A DNA stretch of 64,000 nt. Origin: Verrucomicrobiaceae bacterium (GTDB lineage: Bacteria; Verrucomicrobiota; Verrucomicrobiia; Verrucomicrobiales; Verrucomicrobiaceae). Below, piece by piece: positions 7,482 through 16,731 of this stretch (position 1 is the first letter of the stretch; every line of letters starts with the position of its first letter). The stretch covers positions 124,001-188,000 of the forward strand of contig JADJPW010000003.1 of assembly GCA_016713035.1 (NCBI GenBank), written 5' to 3'. The notes beneath the pieces are model-generated. The model saw nothing but the letters and a program-made list of their open reading frames with translations. It searched no databases and was not told the DNA's origin. A program made the position numbers and the translations under genes.

Positions 7482-10400
7482 CGGAATTGAGGTCGGTGCA
7501 GAGTGTCAGCGTGACGACAGGGATCACGACATCGCCATCATTGTCGTTGTCGGTATCTTCTAGAATGGTTCCTGTGATGTTCGAGAGTGCTTCAATCGTG
7601 ATGCTTAAGCTGTTGGAGCCCATGCAACCATGTGCATCGGTCGCCGTGACGGTGATGGTGAACGTTTGGCTCGTGGTGCTCGTCGGTGTGCCGGTGATGG
7701 CTCCGCCGCTGCTCAGATTGAGGCCTGCGGGCAGGATACCGCTGGTCACCGCGTAACTATAGCTGCTCGTTCCGCCGCTGGCACTCAAGGTTTGGCTGTA
7801 AGCCGTATTGACCGTGCCATTGGGCAGTGTGAGCGGAGTGATGCTGATCGATGGACAGATCACCGTTAGCGTGGTGGAGGCTGAGCAGGTGGAGCCGGTG
7901 ATCGTCGCGGTCGCGGTGATCGTTGCGGTGCCTGTTGCCGTTGGGGTGCCGGTGATGGCTCCGGTGCTGGTGTTGAGGCTCAGGCCTGCGGGCAAGCTCG
8001 TTGCGCTCCAGGTGTAGGTCGCTGCGGGTGAAGCACTCGGCGTGGCGCTGTAGGCAGTGCCAACGGTGCCTGCGGCGAGGGGTGTCGGTGTGATCGTCAC
8101 GGTCGGACAAGCCCCTGCATTGACGGTGATGCTCAGGTTGCTCGTGCCGGTGCATCCATGCGTATCGGTCGTGGTGACGGTGAAGCTCGCGGTGCCACTG
8201 GTGGTCGGTGTGCCAGTAATGGCTCCTGCGCTGCTCAAACTCAAGCCTGCGGGCAATCCGCCTGTGGTTACGGCATAAGTGTAGCTGCTCGTGCCGCCGC
8301 TTGCGCCCAAAGTTTGGCTGTAGGCGGTGCCCACGGTGCCATTGGGCAGCGTGCTCGGCGTCAGGGTGATCACAGGGCACACAGGAGCCACCGTGAACTC
8401 GCGAGTGCCGGTGCAGCCATTGGCATCGGTGGCGGTGATGGTGAACGTTTGGCTAGTGGCGCTGGTGGGTGTGCCGTTGATCACACCGCTGCCCAGACTC
8501 AATCCCGTGGGCAATACGCCGGTGGTCACCGCGAAGCTATAAGGCGATGTGCCGCCGCTTGCACCCAAAGTTTGGCTGTAGGCCGTGCCCACCGTGCCAT
8601 TGGGCAATGTCGAAGGAGTCATGGTGATCACGGGGCACACAGGTGCGACGGTGAACTCGCGAGTGCCGGTGCAGCCATTGGCGTCGGTGACGGTGATGGT
8701 GAACGTTTGGCTCGTGGTGCTCGTCGGTGTGCCGTTGATCACACCGCTGCCCAGACTCAATCCCGTGGGCAATACGCCGGTGGTCACCGCATAGCTGTAA
8801 GGGGCGATGCCGCCGCTTGCACCCAAAGTTTGGCTGTAGGCCGTGCCCACCGTGCCATTGGGCAATGTCGAAGGAGTCATGGTGATCACGGGGCACACAG
8901 GTGCGACGGTGAACTCATGCGTGCCCGTGCAGCCATTGGCGTCGGTGACGGTGATGGTGAACGTTTGGCTCGTGGTGCTCGTCGGTGTGCCGGTGATGGC
9001 TCCGCCGCTGCTCAGATTGAGGCCTGCGGGCAGGATACCGCTGGTCACCGCGTAACTATAGCTGCTCGTTCCGCCGCTGGCACTCAAGGTTTGGCTGTAA
9101 GCCGTATTGACCGTGCCATTGGGCAGTGTGAGCGGAGTGATGCTGATCGATGGACAGATCACCGTTAGCGTGGTGGAGGCTGAGCAGGTGGAGCCGGTGA
9201 TCGTCGCGGTCGCGGTGATCGTTGCGGTGCCTGTTGCCGTTGGGGTGCCGGTGATGGCTCCGGTGCTGGTGTTGAGGCTCAGGCCTGCGGGCAAGCTCGT
9301 TGCGCTCCAGGTGTAGGTCGCTGCGGGTGAAGCACTCGGCGTGGCGCTGTAGGCAGTGCCAACGGTGCCTGCGGCGAGGGGTGTCGGTGTGATCGTCACG
9401 GTCGGACAAGCCCCTGCATTGACGGTGATGCTCAGGTTGCTCGTGCCGGTGCATCCATGCGTATCGGTCGTGGTGACGGTGAAGCTCGCGGTGCCACTGG
9501 TGGTCGGTGTGCCAGTAATGGCTCCTGCGCTGCTCAAACTCAAGCCTGCGGGCAATCCGCCTGTGGTTACGGCATAAGTGTAGCTGCTCGTGCCGCCGCT
9601 TGCGCTGAGCGTCTGGCTGTAGGCCGTGCCCACCGTGCCATTGGGCAGTGACGTGGGTGTTAGAGTGATCGTGGGGCAAACTGGTGCCACTGTAAACTCG
9701 ATCCCGCCTGTGCAGCCATTGGCATCCGTTGCTGTGATGGTAAAGGTGCGGCTGATTGTGCTCGTTGGCGTACCGTTAACAACACCACTGCTGAGGCTCA
9801 ACCCTGCGGGCAAAGTACCCGCAGTGACTGCAAAACTGTATGGCGCAGCACCTCCACTGGCGCTAAGCGACTGGCTGTAGGCCGTACCTACCGTGCCATT
9901 GGGTAACGTGGAAGGTGAAAGCGTAATTGTGGGGCATACCGGTGCCACTGTGAACTCTCTCGTCCCTGTGCAGCCGTTCCCATCTGTAGCCGTGATGGTA
10001 AAGGTGCGACTAGTCGTGCTCGTTGGCGTGCCTGTGATGGCTCCACCACTGCTCAGGCTAAGACCTGTCGGCAATGTACCCGTGGTAACTGCGAAACCAT
10101 AAGGCGCAATCCCACCGCTGGCGCTAACGGTCTGGCTATAAGCCGTGCCCACTGTACCATTTGGCAACGAAGCAGGTGAAAGGTTGATCACAGGACAAAC
10201 CGGAGCCACTGTGAAGACACGAGTGCCTACACAGCCGTTAGAATCCGTCGCTGTGATTGTAAAAGTACGGCTAGTCGTGCTCGTTGGCGTGCCAGTGATG
10301 GCTCCACCGCTACTCAGGCCAAGACCTGTCGGTAGCGTGCCTGTCGTAACTGCGAAACTGTAAGGCGCAGTGCCGCCACTGGCACTGACAGTCTGACTGT

Positions 10401-13400
10401 AAGCCGTATTCACCGTGCCGTTAGGCAGAGTGGTAGGTGAAAGAGTAATCGTGGGGCAGCTTACCGTAAGTGTCGTTGTCGCTGAGCAGGTTGAGCCCGT
10501 AATCGTGGCCGTTGCTGTGATGGTTGCCGTGCCTGTTGCCGTAGGTGTTCCACTAATCACTCCCGTGCTTGCGTTAATGCTCAGGCCCGCAGGCAGTCCG
10601 CTCGCCGTCCAGGTATAGGTGGCGCTAGGTGACGCACTCGGCGTGGCGCTGTAGGCGGTGCCCACTGTGCCTGATGACAAAGGTGATGGACTGATCGTGA
10701 CTGTCGGGCAGGCACCCGCATTCACGCTGATGCTAAGACCGAGAGAACCCGTGCAACCATTGGCATCGGTCACAGTCACCGTGAATGAGCCTGTTCCGAC
10801 TGAACTAGGCATTCCCGTGATAGCGCCACCGCTGCTCAGACTCAGGCCTGCTGGCAGGCCACCTGTGGTGATTGCATAAGAGTAAGGCACCGCTCCACCA
10901 CTGGCGCTAAGCGTCTGGCTGTAGGCCGTGCCTACTGTGCCATTTGGCAGCGTAGTAGGCGAAAGTCCGATCGTGGGGCAAACCGGAGCTACCGTAAATT
11001 CCCTCGTGCCATTACAACCACTCGAGTCTGTGGCTGTGATGATAAAAGTACGGCTAGTTGCGCTCGTTGGCGTGCCCGTGATAGCTCCACCACTGCTCAG
11101 GATGAGTCCTGTGGGCAGTGTGCCTGTGGTGACAGCATAGGTATAGGGTGCAGTGCCTCCGCTGGCGCTGAGGGTTTGGCTATAAGCCGTTCCTAACGTT
11201 CCATTGGGCAGCGTGGATGGGGAAATCGTGATCGTGGAGCAAAGGGTGTCCACAAAACCAAAATCTATCGTACTATCAGCGTGGGTATCGGTCCCATCCG
11301 TTGCCACATTAGGCTCAGAGCCTGGCGCAAGATTGATAAATGGGCTATCCACATGTCCCTGTAAGTTTGGAGTACCATTGTTATCATTATCCGATCCATT
11401 ATCTAAGTTTACCTGGGGCACCGTGGAATAGGGCTTCAGCTCAAGAGGCTGCCCAGAAGCCATATTTCCGGCCAACACCTGCACTTTGTAGATACCCTTT
11501 CCTAGATTGCCAAATTCGTAATTGCCATTGTTGTCTGACCTCGTGAAATCCAATGGAGAAGTCTCAATCGGTGCCGTGAGCACCCCATCTTCATTTTTGT
11601 CCTGATACAACCAGATCAGTACGTCTTTGAATCTAGGCTCTCCCGATTGCGCCACACCATCTTTATTGCTATCACACCAGACTAGGTTACCCAAAGCAAG
11701 TGGCGTGAAAAATCCAAAATCAACCGTACTGTCAGTAGATTCATCTGTTCCATCTATCGCATTATTCGGCTCGGCTCCTGCCATGAGTAGAATGAGCGGA
11801 CTTAGGACCTCAGTACCGTTCCCGCCGACTTGGGCTCCATTGTCATCCATATCTTCCTGATTGTCCGTCGAATCGGTCGGGACAGAGGAGCGAACTCTAT
11901 CAGATAAAGCACCTCCAGAGCTGAAATTGGATACTGGGATTCTAACTTTGTAGTTTCCATTCAACAGACCTGTAAACTCATAGTTCCCTAACGAGTTAGT
12001 TGTAGTAGTTGCGATGGCCGTCGCTTCACCTGAATCCAAGAAATCGCCATCCCAGTTTCCATCTCTCAAAAGCTCCACCGTCACATTCGCGATACCGACT
12101 TCGGCAGTGTCTTTGACTCCATCATTATCCTCGTCACACCAAACTAAATTACCTATGGCCGTGGTGGGCACAAAGCCAAAGTCGAGCGTACTGTCCACTC
12201 GGTCACCCGTGCAATCCACCGCCACAGGAGGCTCTCCCCCTGTTGTCGTTCCAGTCCTCGGGTCGAAGAATGGTAAGCTAAGGGTGATCAAAGGACTCAC
12301 CACAACCGTTCCCGCTCCCCCAGACTGGATACCATTGTCATCATGATCCACTTGGTTGTCCAGTGCACTGGTTGTGGTTGAGGAAAGCTGCTTGTAACGA
12401 AGCGTACCGCTAAAGTTTGAAGTAGGAATTTTAATTTGGTAATTCCCCGGTGAAAGATCCGTAAAATAATAAATGCCGTTTGCATCAGTGTTGGTGGTTG
12501 CTACGGGCGTCGTGCCCTCACTTCCACTGATCACTCCATTTCCATCTGCGTCATGGTAGAGCTCCAGGACAACTCTCATGATGCCGACCTCGTAAGCATC
12601 TTTGACGCCATTGTTATTTTCGTCACAGAAAACAAAATCCGCCAATCCAACAAGGCCTGCAGCCGGATCAGGCAAGACGCTCGCCTTGGTTGCGGTAAAG
12701 CCGAAATGAATATTGGTAACACAACTGCCAGTTGTCACGGTAATTGAGGAGGACACCGTAGTGGCACCTCCAGTATTCTGGAAACCATGATCTACACCAG
12801 GAGTCTGCGAGGCTGTTGATCCGTCAGCCCCCCAAACAGAACCACTGCCAGGAGTTGCCGTTGAAGAATAAATATGCGTCGTCAAACTGCATCCGCTGGT
12901 GCCACCATCTCTTCCACCGCCACCCAGTGTATCTCCACCTAGAGAACCCCCGCCTAAGGAACCGCTGCCACTGCCACCCTTGCCCCCGCCACTGGTGACA
13001 AAGTTAAAATCAGGCACCGCTACGATATAACATCCAGGGAGCAAATTTTCGAAAAGATAGTTACCTGAAGAATCCGTGACTTGCGCCGACACTTCTACAG
13101 ACTCCCCAGCATCATTGATGTCACCATCGCAGTTGATGTCCTGGTAAAGGACGACATAGGCACCGCTCACCTTGCTTTCGCCTAAATCTATAGTGCCATC
13201 GTTATCATCATCACACCAAATGGTACCGCCCAAACACGTGGTGGAGGTAAATCCAAAGTCCACGGTGCTGTCAGTATAGGCATTCGTGCCATCCACTCCT
13301 GTGCCTGGCTCTGTATTCTGAAGGAGCACAATGTCAGGGCTGTAGGTTTTAGCGGCTGCTGAACTTTGGATACCGTTGTCGTCGTTATCCTCACCGTTGT

Positions 13401-14397
13401 CAGATGAGTCCGTTATGGTGGATGAGCGTGTTTTGAGATTCAGAGCTTGCCCAGTGCCGAAATTACTAGTGGGGATGATCACTCGATAACGTCCTGAATA
13501 GAGTGCTGAAAATTGGTAGAGCCCTCCACCTGCGGTCGTGGTTGTCGCTACCAGAGTCGTTTCTTCGGAAGAGGAAATGACTCCATCCAGGTTTTGGTCT
13601 TTGACCAGTTGAACGGTCACACCGTCAATTCCTGATTCACCAACGTCCTTGATGCCGTTGTTGTTGTCGTCACACCAAACCAAATTACCCAGCGCAAGGT
13701 CAGCGACCGGAGACGGAGGAGGGGATGGCAGGCATTCTTTGAGCGAAAAGCCATCTAAGTAGGTAAACTGGCTGTTATTGCCAGCGGGGCGCCGCACTCG
13801 AACATTCAGCTCATTTGGATAAAAATAGGTACTGCCCGCTGGCACTGTAAAATCGAAGGTTTTTTGCTCCCAGACCCAGGGCGGGCTCGCGGGCGCTGCT
13901 GCGCTTGTAAACGACTGTGTTGCGACGGCGTTTTCTCCGTGGTCTCCTCGACTGATTTGCACATCTGCCGGGCCGTTTAACATCCAAAAAGTCAGACGAA
14001 ACGTCTTACCAGCCGGGTTACTGGGTAAGGTATTCTTCCAGTTGATCCAGTAGTATCCACTTCCAAAAAGGGGCGGGGCATTCCGCAAGGCTAGGAACTT
14101 GCTACCTTCTTTAGCTAGAGTGGCATCTGAGATAACCCACATATTGGTGTTCCCATTTCCACCGTCACCATAATGGTCCTCCCAGTATTGGGTAAATTGG
14201 ACGCAACCGCCTTGAGTATAATAACCATCAGCCCCCACTGGGGGTGTTGCATAATTTCCAAAAATCATTGCACCGTCAAGACTGCCATTGCAGCCCAATT
14301 CAGGCCCTAAATTGGTGGCTCCAGAGCAACTAACTTCCACCCAAAGGTAAGTAATCAGTATTAGCCCCAGTTTAAAAATAGCATTGAAAAAGTGCAT
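7363..14397 (-). CDS. Giant B, N-terminal part: SdrD-B and He_PIG repeat surface protein
   Basis: 2344 residues up to the frameshift. Residues 1-26 are a signal peptide (FKLGLILITYLWVEVSCSGA). Residues about 27-230 form a jelly-roll-like domain (YYWINWKNTLP; YLDGFSLKEC). Five SdrD-B-like domains follow, each opening with an LGNLVWCDDNNNGIKD-type motif and closing with DSTVDFGF. The second carries a Gly-rich insertion. Then come 14 putative-Ig (He_PIG) repeats of about 86 residues, each opening C-P-x-I-x-x-x-P, with LPNGTVGTAYSQ, GLPAGLSL, GTPTS and ATDANGCTG landmarks. A sixth SdrD-B begins before the shift. These families form extended beta-sandwich stalks on secreted or surface proteins; an adhesin or matrix role is inferred. 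The start is the ATG next to an AT-rich island. Highly similar DNA repeats occur in the He_PIG region. Confidence 0.85.
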   Translation of the reverse strand: MHFFNAIFKLGLILITYLWVEVSCSGATNLGPELGCNGSLDGAMIFGNYATPPVGADGYYTQGGCVQFTQYWEDHYGDGGNGNTNMWVISDATLAKEGSKFLALRNAPPLFGSGYYWINWKNTLPSNPAGKTFRLTFWMLNGPADVQISRGDHGENAVATQSFTSAAAPASPPWVWEQKTFDFTVPAGSTYFYPNELNVRVRRPAGNNSQFTYLDGFSLKECLPSPPPSPVADLALGNLVWCDDNNNGIKDVGESGIDGVTVQLVKDQNLDGVISSSEETTLVATTTTAGGGLYQFSALYSGRYRVIIPTSNFGTGQALNLKTRSSTITDSSDNGEDNDDNGIQSSAAAKTYSPDIVLLQNTEPGTGVDGTNAYTDSTVDFGFTSTTCLGGTIWCDDDNDGTIDLGESKVSGAYVVLYQDINCDGDINDAGESVEVSAQVTDSSGNYLFENLLPGCYIVAVPDFNFVTSGGGKGGSGSGSLGGGSLGGDTLGGGGRDGGTSGCSLTTHIYSSTATPGSGSVWGADGSTASQTPGVDHGFQNTGGATTVSSSITVTTGSCVTNIHFGFTATKASVLPDPAAGLVGLADFVFCDENNNGVKDAYEVGIMRVVLELYHDADGNGVISGSEGTTPVATTNTDANGIYYFTDLSPGNYQIKIPTSNFSGTLRYKQLSSTTTSALDNQVDHDDNGIQSGGAGTVVVSPLITLSLPFFDPRTGTTTGGEPPVAVDCTGDRVDSTLDFGFVPTTAIGNLVWCDEDNDGVKDTAEVGIANVTVELLRDGNWDGDFLDSGEATAIATTTTNSLGNYEFTGLLNGNYKVRIPVSNFSSGGALSDRVRSSVPTDSTDNQEDMDDNGAQVGGNGTEVLSPLILLMAGAEPNNAIDGTDESTDSTVDFGFFTPLALGNLVWCDSNKDGVAQSGEPRFKDVLIWLYQDKNEDGVLTAPIETSPLDFTRSDNNGNYEFGNLGKGIYKVQVLAGNMASGQPLELKPYSTVPQVNLDNGSDNDNNGTPNLQGHVDSPFINLAPGSEPNVATDGTDTHADSTIDFGFVDTLCSTITISPSTLPNGTLGTAYSQTLSASGGTAPYTYAVTTGTLPTGLILSSGGAITGTPTSATSRTFIITATDSSGCNGTREFTVAPVCPTIGLSPTTLPNGTVGTAYSQTLSASGGAVPYSYAITTGGLPAGLSLSSGGAITGMPSSVGTGSFTVTVTDANGCTGSLGLSISVNAGACPTVTISPSPLSSGTVGTAYSATPSASPSATYTWTASGLPAGLSINASTGVISGTPTATGTATITATATITGSTCSATTTLTVSCPTITLSPTTLPNGTVNTAYSQTVSASGGTAPYSFAVTTGTLPTGLGLSSGGAITGTPTSTTSRTFTITATDSNGCVGTRVFTVAPVCPVINLSPASLPNGTVGTAYSQTVSASGGIAPYGFAVTTGTLPTGLSLSSGGAITGTPTSTTSRTFTITATDGNGCTGTREFTVAPVCPTITLSPSTLPNGTVGTAYSQSLSASGGAAPYSFAVTAGTLPAGLSLSSGVVNGTPTSTISRTFTITATDANGCTGGIEFTVAPVCPTITLTPTSLPNGTVGTAYSQTLSASGGTSSYTYAVTTGGLPAGLSLSSAGAITGTPTTSGTASFTVTTTDTHGCTGTSNLSITVNAGACPTVTITPTPLAAGTVGTAYSATPSASPAATYTWSATSLPAGLSLNTSTGAITGTPTATGTATITATATITGSTCSASTTLTVICPSISITPLTLPNGTVNTAYSQTLSASGGTSSYSYAVTSGILPAGLNLSSGGAITGTPTSTTSQTFTITVTDANGCTGTHEFTVAPVCPVITMTPSTLPNGTVGTAYSQTLGASGGIAPYSYAVTTGVLPTGLSLGSGVINGTPTSTTSQTFTITVTDANGCTGTREFTVAPVCPVITMTPSTLPNGTVGTAYSQTLGASGGTSPYSFAVTTGVLPTGLSLGSGVINGTPTSATSQTFTITATDANGCTGTREFTVAPVCPVITLTPSTLPNGTVGTAYSQTLGASGGTSSYTYAVTTGGLPAGLSLSSAGAITGTPTTSGTASFTVTTTDTHGCTGTSNLSITVNAGACPTVTITPTPLAAGTVGTAYSATPSASPAATYTWSATSLPAGLSLNTSTGAITGTPTATGTATITATATITGSTCSASTTLTVICPSISITPLTLPNGTVNTAYSQTLSASGGTSSYSYAVTSGILPAGLNLSSGGAITGTPTSTTSQTFTITVTATDAHGCMGSNSLSITIEALSNITGTILEDTDNDNDGDVVIPVVTLTLCTDLNSDGDSNDLEEGPADNPNIEGVQAYRHHHGRELRFHESGRR
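7411..7431 (-). other. Single-base frameshift splitting giant B
   Basis: Upstream the frame reads NIEGVQAYRHHHG and soon ends; downstream another frame reads IVTTTDGNYAFTN. Deleting one C of the CC pair at 7417-7418 restores GVQAIVTTTDGNYAF, a standard SdrD-B stretch. The span 5070-14397 is 9328 bp, one more than a multiple of three, consistent with one extra base and a 3108-residue intact protein. It may be a sequencing error or a real mutation. Confidence 0.8.
7646..8306 (-). repeat. Perfect 661-bp intragenic duplication, copy 1
   Basis: Read side by side, 7646-8306 and 8945-9605 match at every base I compared. The offset is 1299 bp, exactly 433 codons, so the frame is kept. The block spans about two and a half He_PIG repeats. 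Confidence 0.88.
8945..9605 (-). repeat. Perfect 661-bp intragenic duplication, copy 2
   Basis: Partner of 7646-8306. Identity breaks abruptly at 9605, where TTGCGC is followed by TGAGCG here and by CCAAAG in copy 1. Between the copies lie three near-identical He_PIG units spaced 258 bp (86 codons) apart. Confidence 0.88.
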
Positions 14398-14540
14398 TAT
14401 AATCAGCGGTTGGTTTATATTAATAAATAATGATTTTATAAATTTTATATTTTAATTTCATTATCACAACAAAAAGTAAAACATATATCATAATGTAAGC
14501 AAATTTTTTTTGTTATTTCTATATTTTTAATTATTTATGT
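14398..14540 (-). promoter_or_regulatory. AT-rich upstream island of giant B
   Basis: About 140 bases of A/T-rich sequence abut the start codon of giant B, like those before giants A and C. It is the probable promoter and leader region. From 14541 to 14834 I see only a weak 62-codon open frame with no recognisable features, and no gene I can support. Confidence 0.45.
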
Positions 14541-14834
14541 TATCAACTCCGCAGGTGATCAATGTGCTCGAAAAATCGGTGCCCAAATCGCCTTTTGAAA
14601 TCCATCCGGTTTACCTAGACCCGGGAATGGCTGGTGCCCACGCAGGGGTGGGGTATTTGAAAAATCGGAATAAGAAATCCCCCTCGATTCTCAAATTGAG
14701 GAACCCACCGCCACTTCTTTCGTAAATAAGGGCGCAAACAGCCTTCGGCGCACTGTTAGGCGGCCTCGCACTTCCCCACCAATGCCACCGCGAACGTGGC
14801 CACCGCCTTTCGCGGTAGACGGGCCATAAGTTCA

Positions 14835-15045
14835 GGCAGCAAACACTGCCGCAAATTCGTTACCTACGGTGCCCCTGGGCGTGGTCACTGGATCACCATA
14901 TGGGTCAAATCAAAAGCACATCTTCGTCTCCCTCACTGGAGTCATCTTTGACACCTGAATCGACGGCAAAGCAGTCGGCCCACGCTGGATTCCAACAGGA
15001 CACAGCCTCAAAGGCTTCACTCCACGCCATATTCCCGGCTTTTAG
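14835..15045 (+). pseudogene. Relic of an NlpC/P60-like peptidase gene
   Basis: Plus-strand translation gives GSKHCRKFVTYGAPGRGHW then ITIWVKSK, matching GSKHCREYLQFGRPGKGRW and LTLWVHEK of the intact peptidase at 3655-4200. A frameshift near 14912 moves the match to a second frame (HIFVSLTGVIFD, against HIFMTIFGRTFD). A stop then interrupts it, and GPRWIPTGHSLKGFTPRHIPG runs to a TAG at 15043-15045. The catalytic Cys region is missing: just upstream only AISS remains where the intact gene has AISYALSEAGIIP. So this is a truncated, frameshifted and stopped C-terminal remnant on the opposite strand from its living relative. Confidence 0.85.
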
Positions 15046-15068
15046 ACTCCTGGCATCCCATCACAGCA

Positions 15069-15449
15069 TCAGCCCAGGTGCGCTTTGTAAGCAGCGGCAC
15101 TCATGAGCTTCTCAGCCTCAGCCGGATTCGACGGCTTGACCTTAAAAATGTGTCCCCCAGCATACGGATCACGGTTGATGAGCCCCGGATCTGCCGCCAG
15201 CGCCTCATTCACCTCCACCACCTCACCACTCACGGGGGCATAAATATCGCTCGCGGCCTTCACGGACTCGATCACACACACTTGCTGCCCCGCAGTCACC
15301 ACAGCACCCACTTTCGGCAAATCGACAAAGACCACATCCGTCAGCTCCGCCTGCGCATGGTCCGTGATCCCCACAGACGCTGGATTCTGAGTCAGGTCGA
15401 TCCATTCGTGTGAATCGCGGTAGTGGAGAGAGTCAGGGATGAGGCTCAT
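15069..15449 (-). CDS. gcvH: Glycine cleavage system H protein
   Basis: 126 residues, the normal length for GcvH. The lipoyl attachment site is clear: VCVIESVKAASDIYAP with Lys64 as the lipoylated residue, followed by GEVVEVNEAL and the DPYAGGHIFKVKP segment typical of the family. GcvH shuttles the aminomethyl group between GcvP, GcvT and the dihydrolipoamide dehydrogenase in cytoplasmic glycine catabolism. It lies 60 bp downstream of gcvT on the same strand, with a hairpin in the gap. The glycine decarboxylase gcvP is not next to it, so the P-protein must be encoded outside the window. Confidence 0.96.
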   Translation of the reverse strand: MSLIPDSLHYRDSHEWIDLTQNPASVGITDHAQAELTDVVFVDLPKVGAVVTAGQQVCVIESVKAASDIYAPVSGEVVEVNEALAADPGLINRDPYAGGHIFKVKPSNPAEAEKLMSAAAYKAHLG

Positions 15450-15487
15450 AGCAGTGGTTTCGATGTGGGTGAGTTCCGTTAGCTTTT

Positions 15488-15518
15488 AAATCATAGAGGT
15501 CATACCGCGCTATGATTT
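15488..15518 (-). other. Inverted repeat between gcvT and gcvH
   Basis: AAATCATAG (15488-15496) and CTATGATTT (15510-15518) form a 9-bp stem with a 13-base loop, overlapping the gcvT stop codon. On the minus strand the second arm is followed by AAAGC rather than a T-run. It may adjust the gcvT/gcvH ratio through mRNA processing or partial termination; that is inference. Confidence 0.45.
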
Positions 15519-16661
15519 TCGATAAAATGGCTTTTTGACGATCTCCGCCGGAAAACGACGCCCTCTCACCTCAATCTCGATCTGGGCCCCGATAGCCGCA
15601 GCCAGCGGCGGAAGATACACCATGCCAATCCCCCGCCCCAGACTAGGTGATTGCGTGCCACTACACACCTCACCCACGACTTGGCCCTCATGCAGCACGG
15701 GATAATGGGGCCTCGGAGGTGGCGCAGTCCCGATCATCCTGAAAGCAGCCAGTTTATCCGGCAAACCGGCACTTTTTTGCTCCACCAGCACCTCCCGGCC
15801 TGTAAACGCCCCCTTCTCCATCGACACAAAAAAGCCCAACCCCGCTTGCAGCGGTGAGCGAGTCTCACTCAGGTCGTTTCCATAAAGTGGGTAGCCCATT
15901 TCCAGTCGCAGCGTGTCCCTGGCACCCAGCCCACATGGCTGCCCTCCCTCCGCCTTGACCGCATCCACGATGCTACGGAACCAAGTCGCCCCTTTCTCCG
16001 CAGGCATGAAAAACTCAAACCCATCCTCCCCCGTATAACCCGTGCCACAAAGCCACATCGGGCCATCTGGCGTCATGGTGATGAGGACAGTGTTCTTTTC
16101 TGGATACGGAGCACTGCCCTGAAAAACACGCTCGAATACCTGCCGACTGCGCGGCCCCTGCACCGCCACTCCGGCCGTAAAGTCACTGGCATTGGCCATA
16201 CTCACCGCATCCTCCTCCGTAATCTGGCTCTCCAGATGCTCCCAATCCGCCTCAATGCGTGATGCATTCACCACCAAGAAGAACTCCCGCTCACTCACAC
16301 GATAAACGATCAAATCATCCACCACACCGCCATCCGGCCTCAGCAGCAGCGTGTACTGCCCCTGTCCAGGCGTGAGCTTTGTTACATCATTGGTCAGCAC
16401 CCGATTCAGAAACGCCTCAGCCCCCCGGCCACTCACCAGCAACTGCCCCATGTGCGAAATATCAAACACACCCACCGCCTGCCGCACCGCCAGATGCTCC
16501 TGCACGATACCTGCATACTGCACCGGCATCTCCCAGCCCGCAAAAGGCACCATTCGTCCCCCCAATTCGAGATGAACATCATGAAGCGGAGTACGGCGGA
16601 GAAGGTCGGTGGAGTCGTTCACAGTCACCAGCGTGCGAAGCACACCTCCCCTGTCAAACAT
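15510..16661 (-). CDS. gcvT: Aminomethyltransferase (glycine cleavage T protein)
   Basis: 383 residues. Family landmarks in order: TPLHDVHLELGGRMVPFAGW, MPVQYAGIVQEHLAVR, GVFDISHMGQ, LTNDVTKLTPGQGQYTLLL, DDLIVYRV, the central GTGYTGEDGFEFF, CGLGARDTLRLEMGYPLYGND, and the C-terminal GEVCSGTQSPSLGRGIGMVYL. GcvT transfers the methylene group from aminomethylated GcvH to tetrahydrofolate. The ATG at 16661 gives a 15-20 residue N-terminal extension (MFDRGGVLRTLVTVNDSTD) beyond the usual start of the family, so a GTG a few codons inside may be used instead. It is divergent from the oxidoreductase at 16732 with only about 70 bp between. I looked for a glycine riboswitch in that gap and saw none. Confidence 0.95.
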   Translation of the reverse strand: MFDRGGVLRTLVTVNDSTDLLRRTPLHDVHLELGGRMVPFAGWEMPVQYAGIVQEHLAVRQAVGVFDISHMGQLLVSGRGAEAFLNRVLTNDVTKLTPGQGQYTLLLRPDGGVVDDLIVYRVSEREFFLVVNASRIEADWEHLESQITEEDAVSMANASDFTAGVAVQGPRSRQVFERVFQGSAPYPEKNTVLITMTPDGPMWLCGTGYTGEDGFEFFMPAEKGATWFRSIVDAVKAEGGQPCGLGARDTLRLEMGYPLYGNDLSETRSPLQAGLGFFVSMEKGAFTGREVLVEQKSAGLPDKLAAFRMIGTAPPPRPHYPVLHEGQVVGEVCSGTQSPSLGRGIGMVYLPPLAAAIGAQIEIEVRGRRFPAEIVKKPFYRKS

Positions 16662-16731
16662 GGCGTTGTGCTAGATAGTAGGGATTCTCACATCACGCTT
16701 GCCGCATCACTTCTGGCAGCTAAAACCCTAC

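Noticed and set aside
7442..9168. Plus-strand open frames opposite the He_PIG repeats of giant B, including one of 336 codons
   Set aside because: They mirror the 86-codon repeat of the minus-strand gene and have repetitive Ala/Gly/Arg-rich translations; they are shadows of the real gene.
7757..9679. His/Arg-rich minus-strand frames (for example starting MPCDHPDAEH)
   Set aside because: They lie in a different frame of the same strand as giant B and repeat with its units, so they are frame shadows.
14537..14725. 62-codon plus-strand ORF after the AT-rich island
   Set aside because: Unrecognised sequence, no ribosome-binding site or neighbour support, and it precedes a decayed gene.
14755..14761. 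GTTAGGC motif like an integron attC core
   Set aside because: No partner core site, fold or integrase nearby; a single 7-mer match is expected by chance.
16662..16731. Possible glycine riboswitch before gcvT
   Set aside because: The gap is only about 70 bp and no tandem aptamer pattern was visible.
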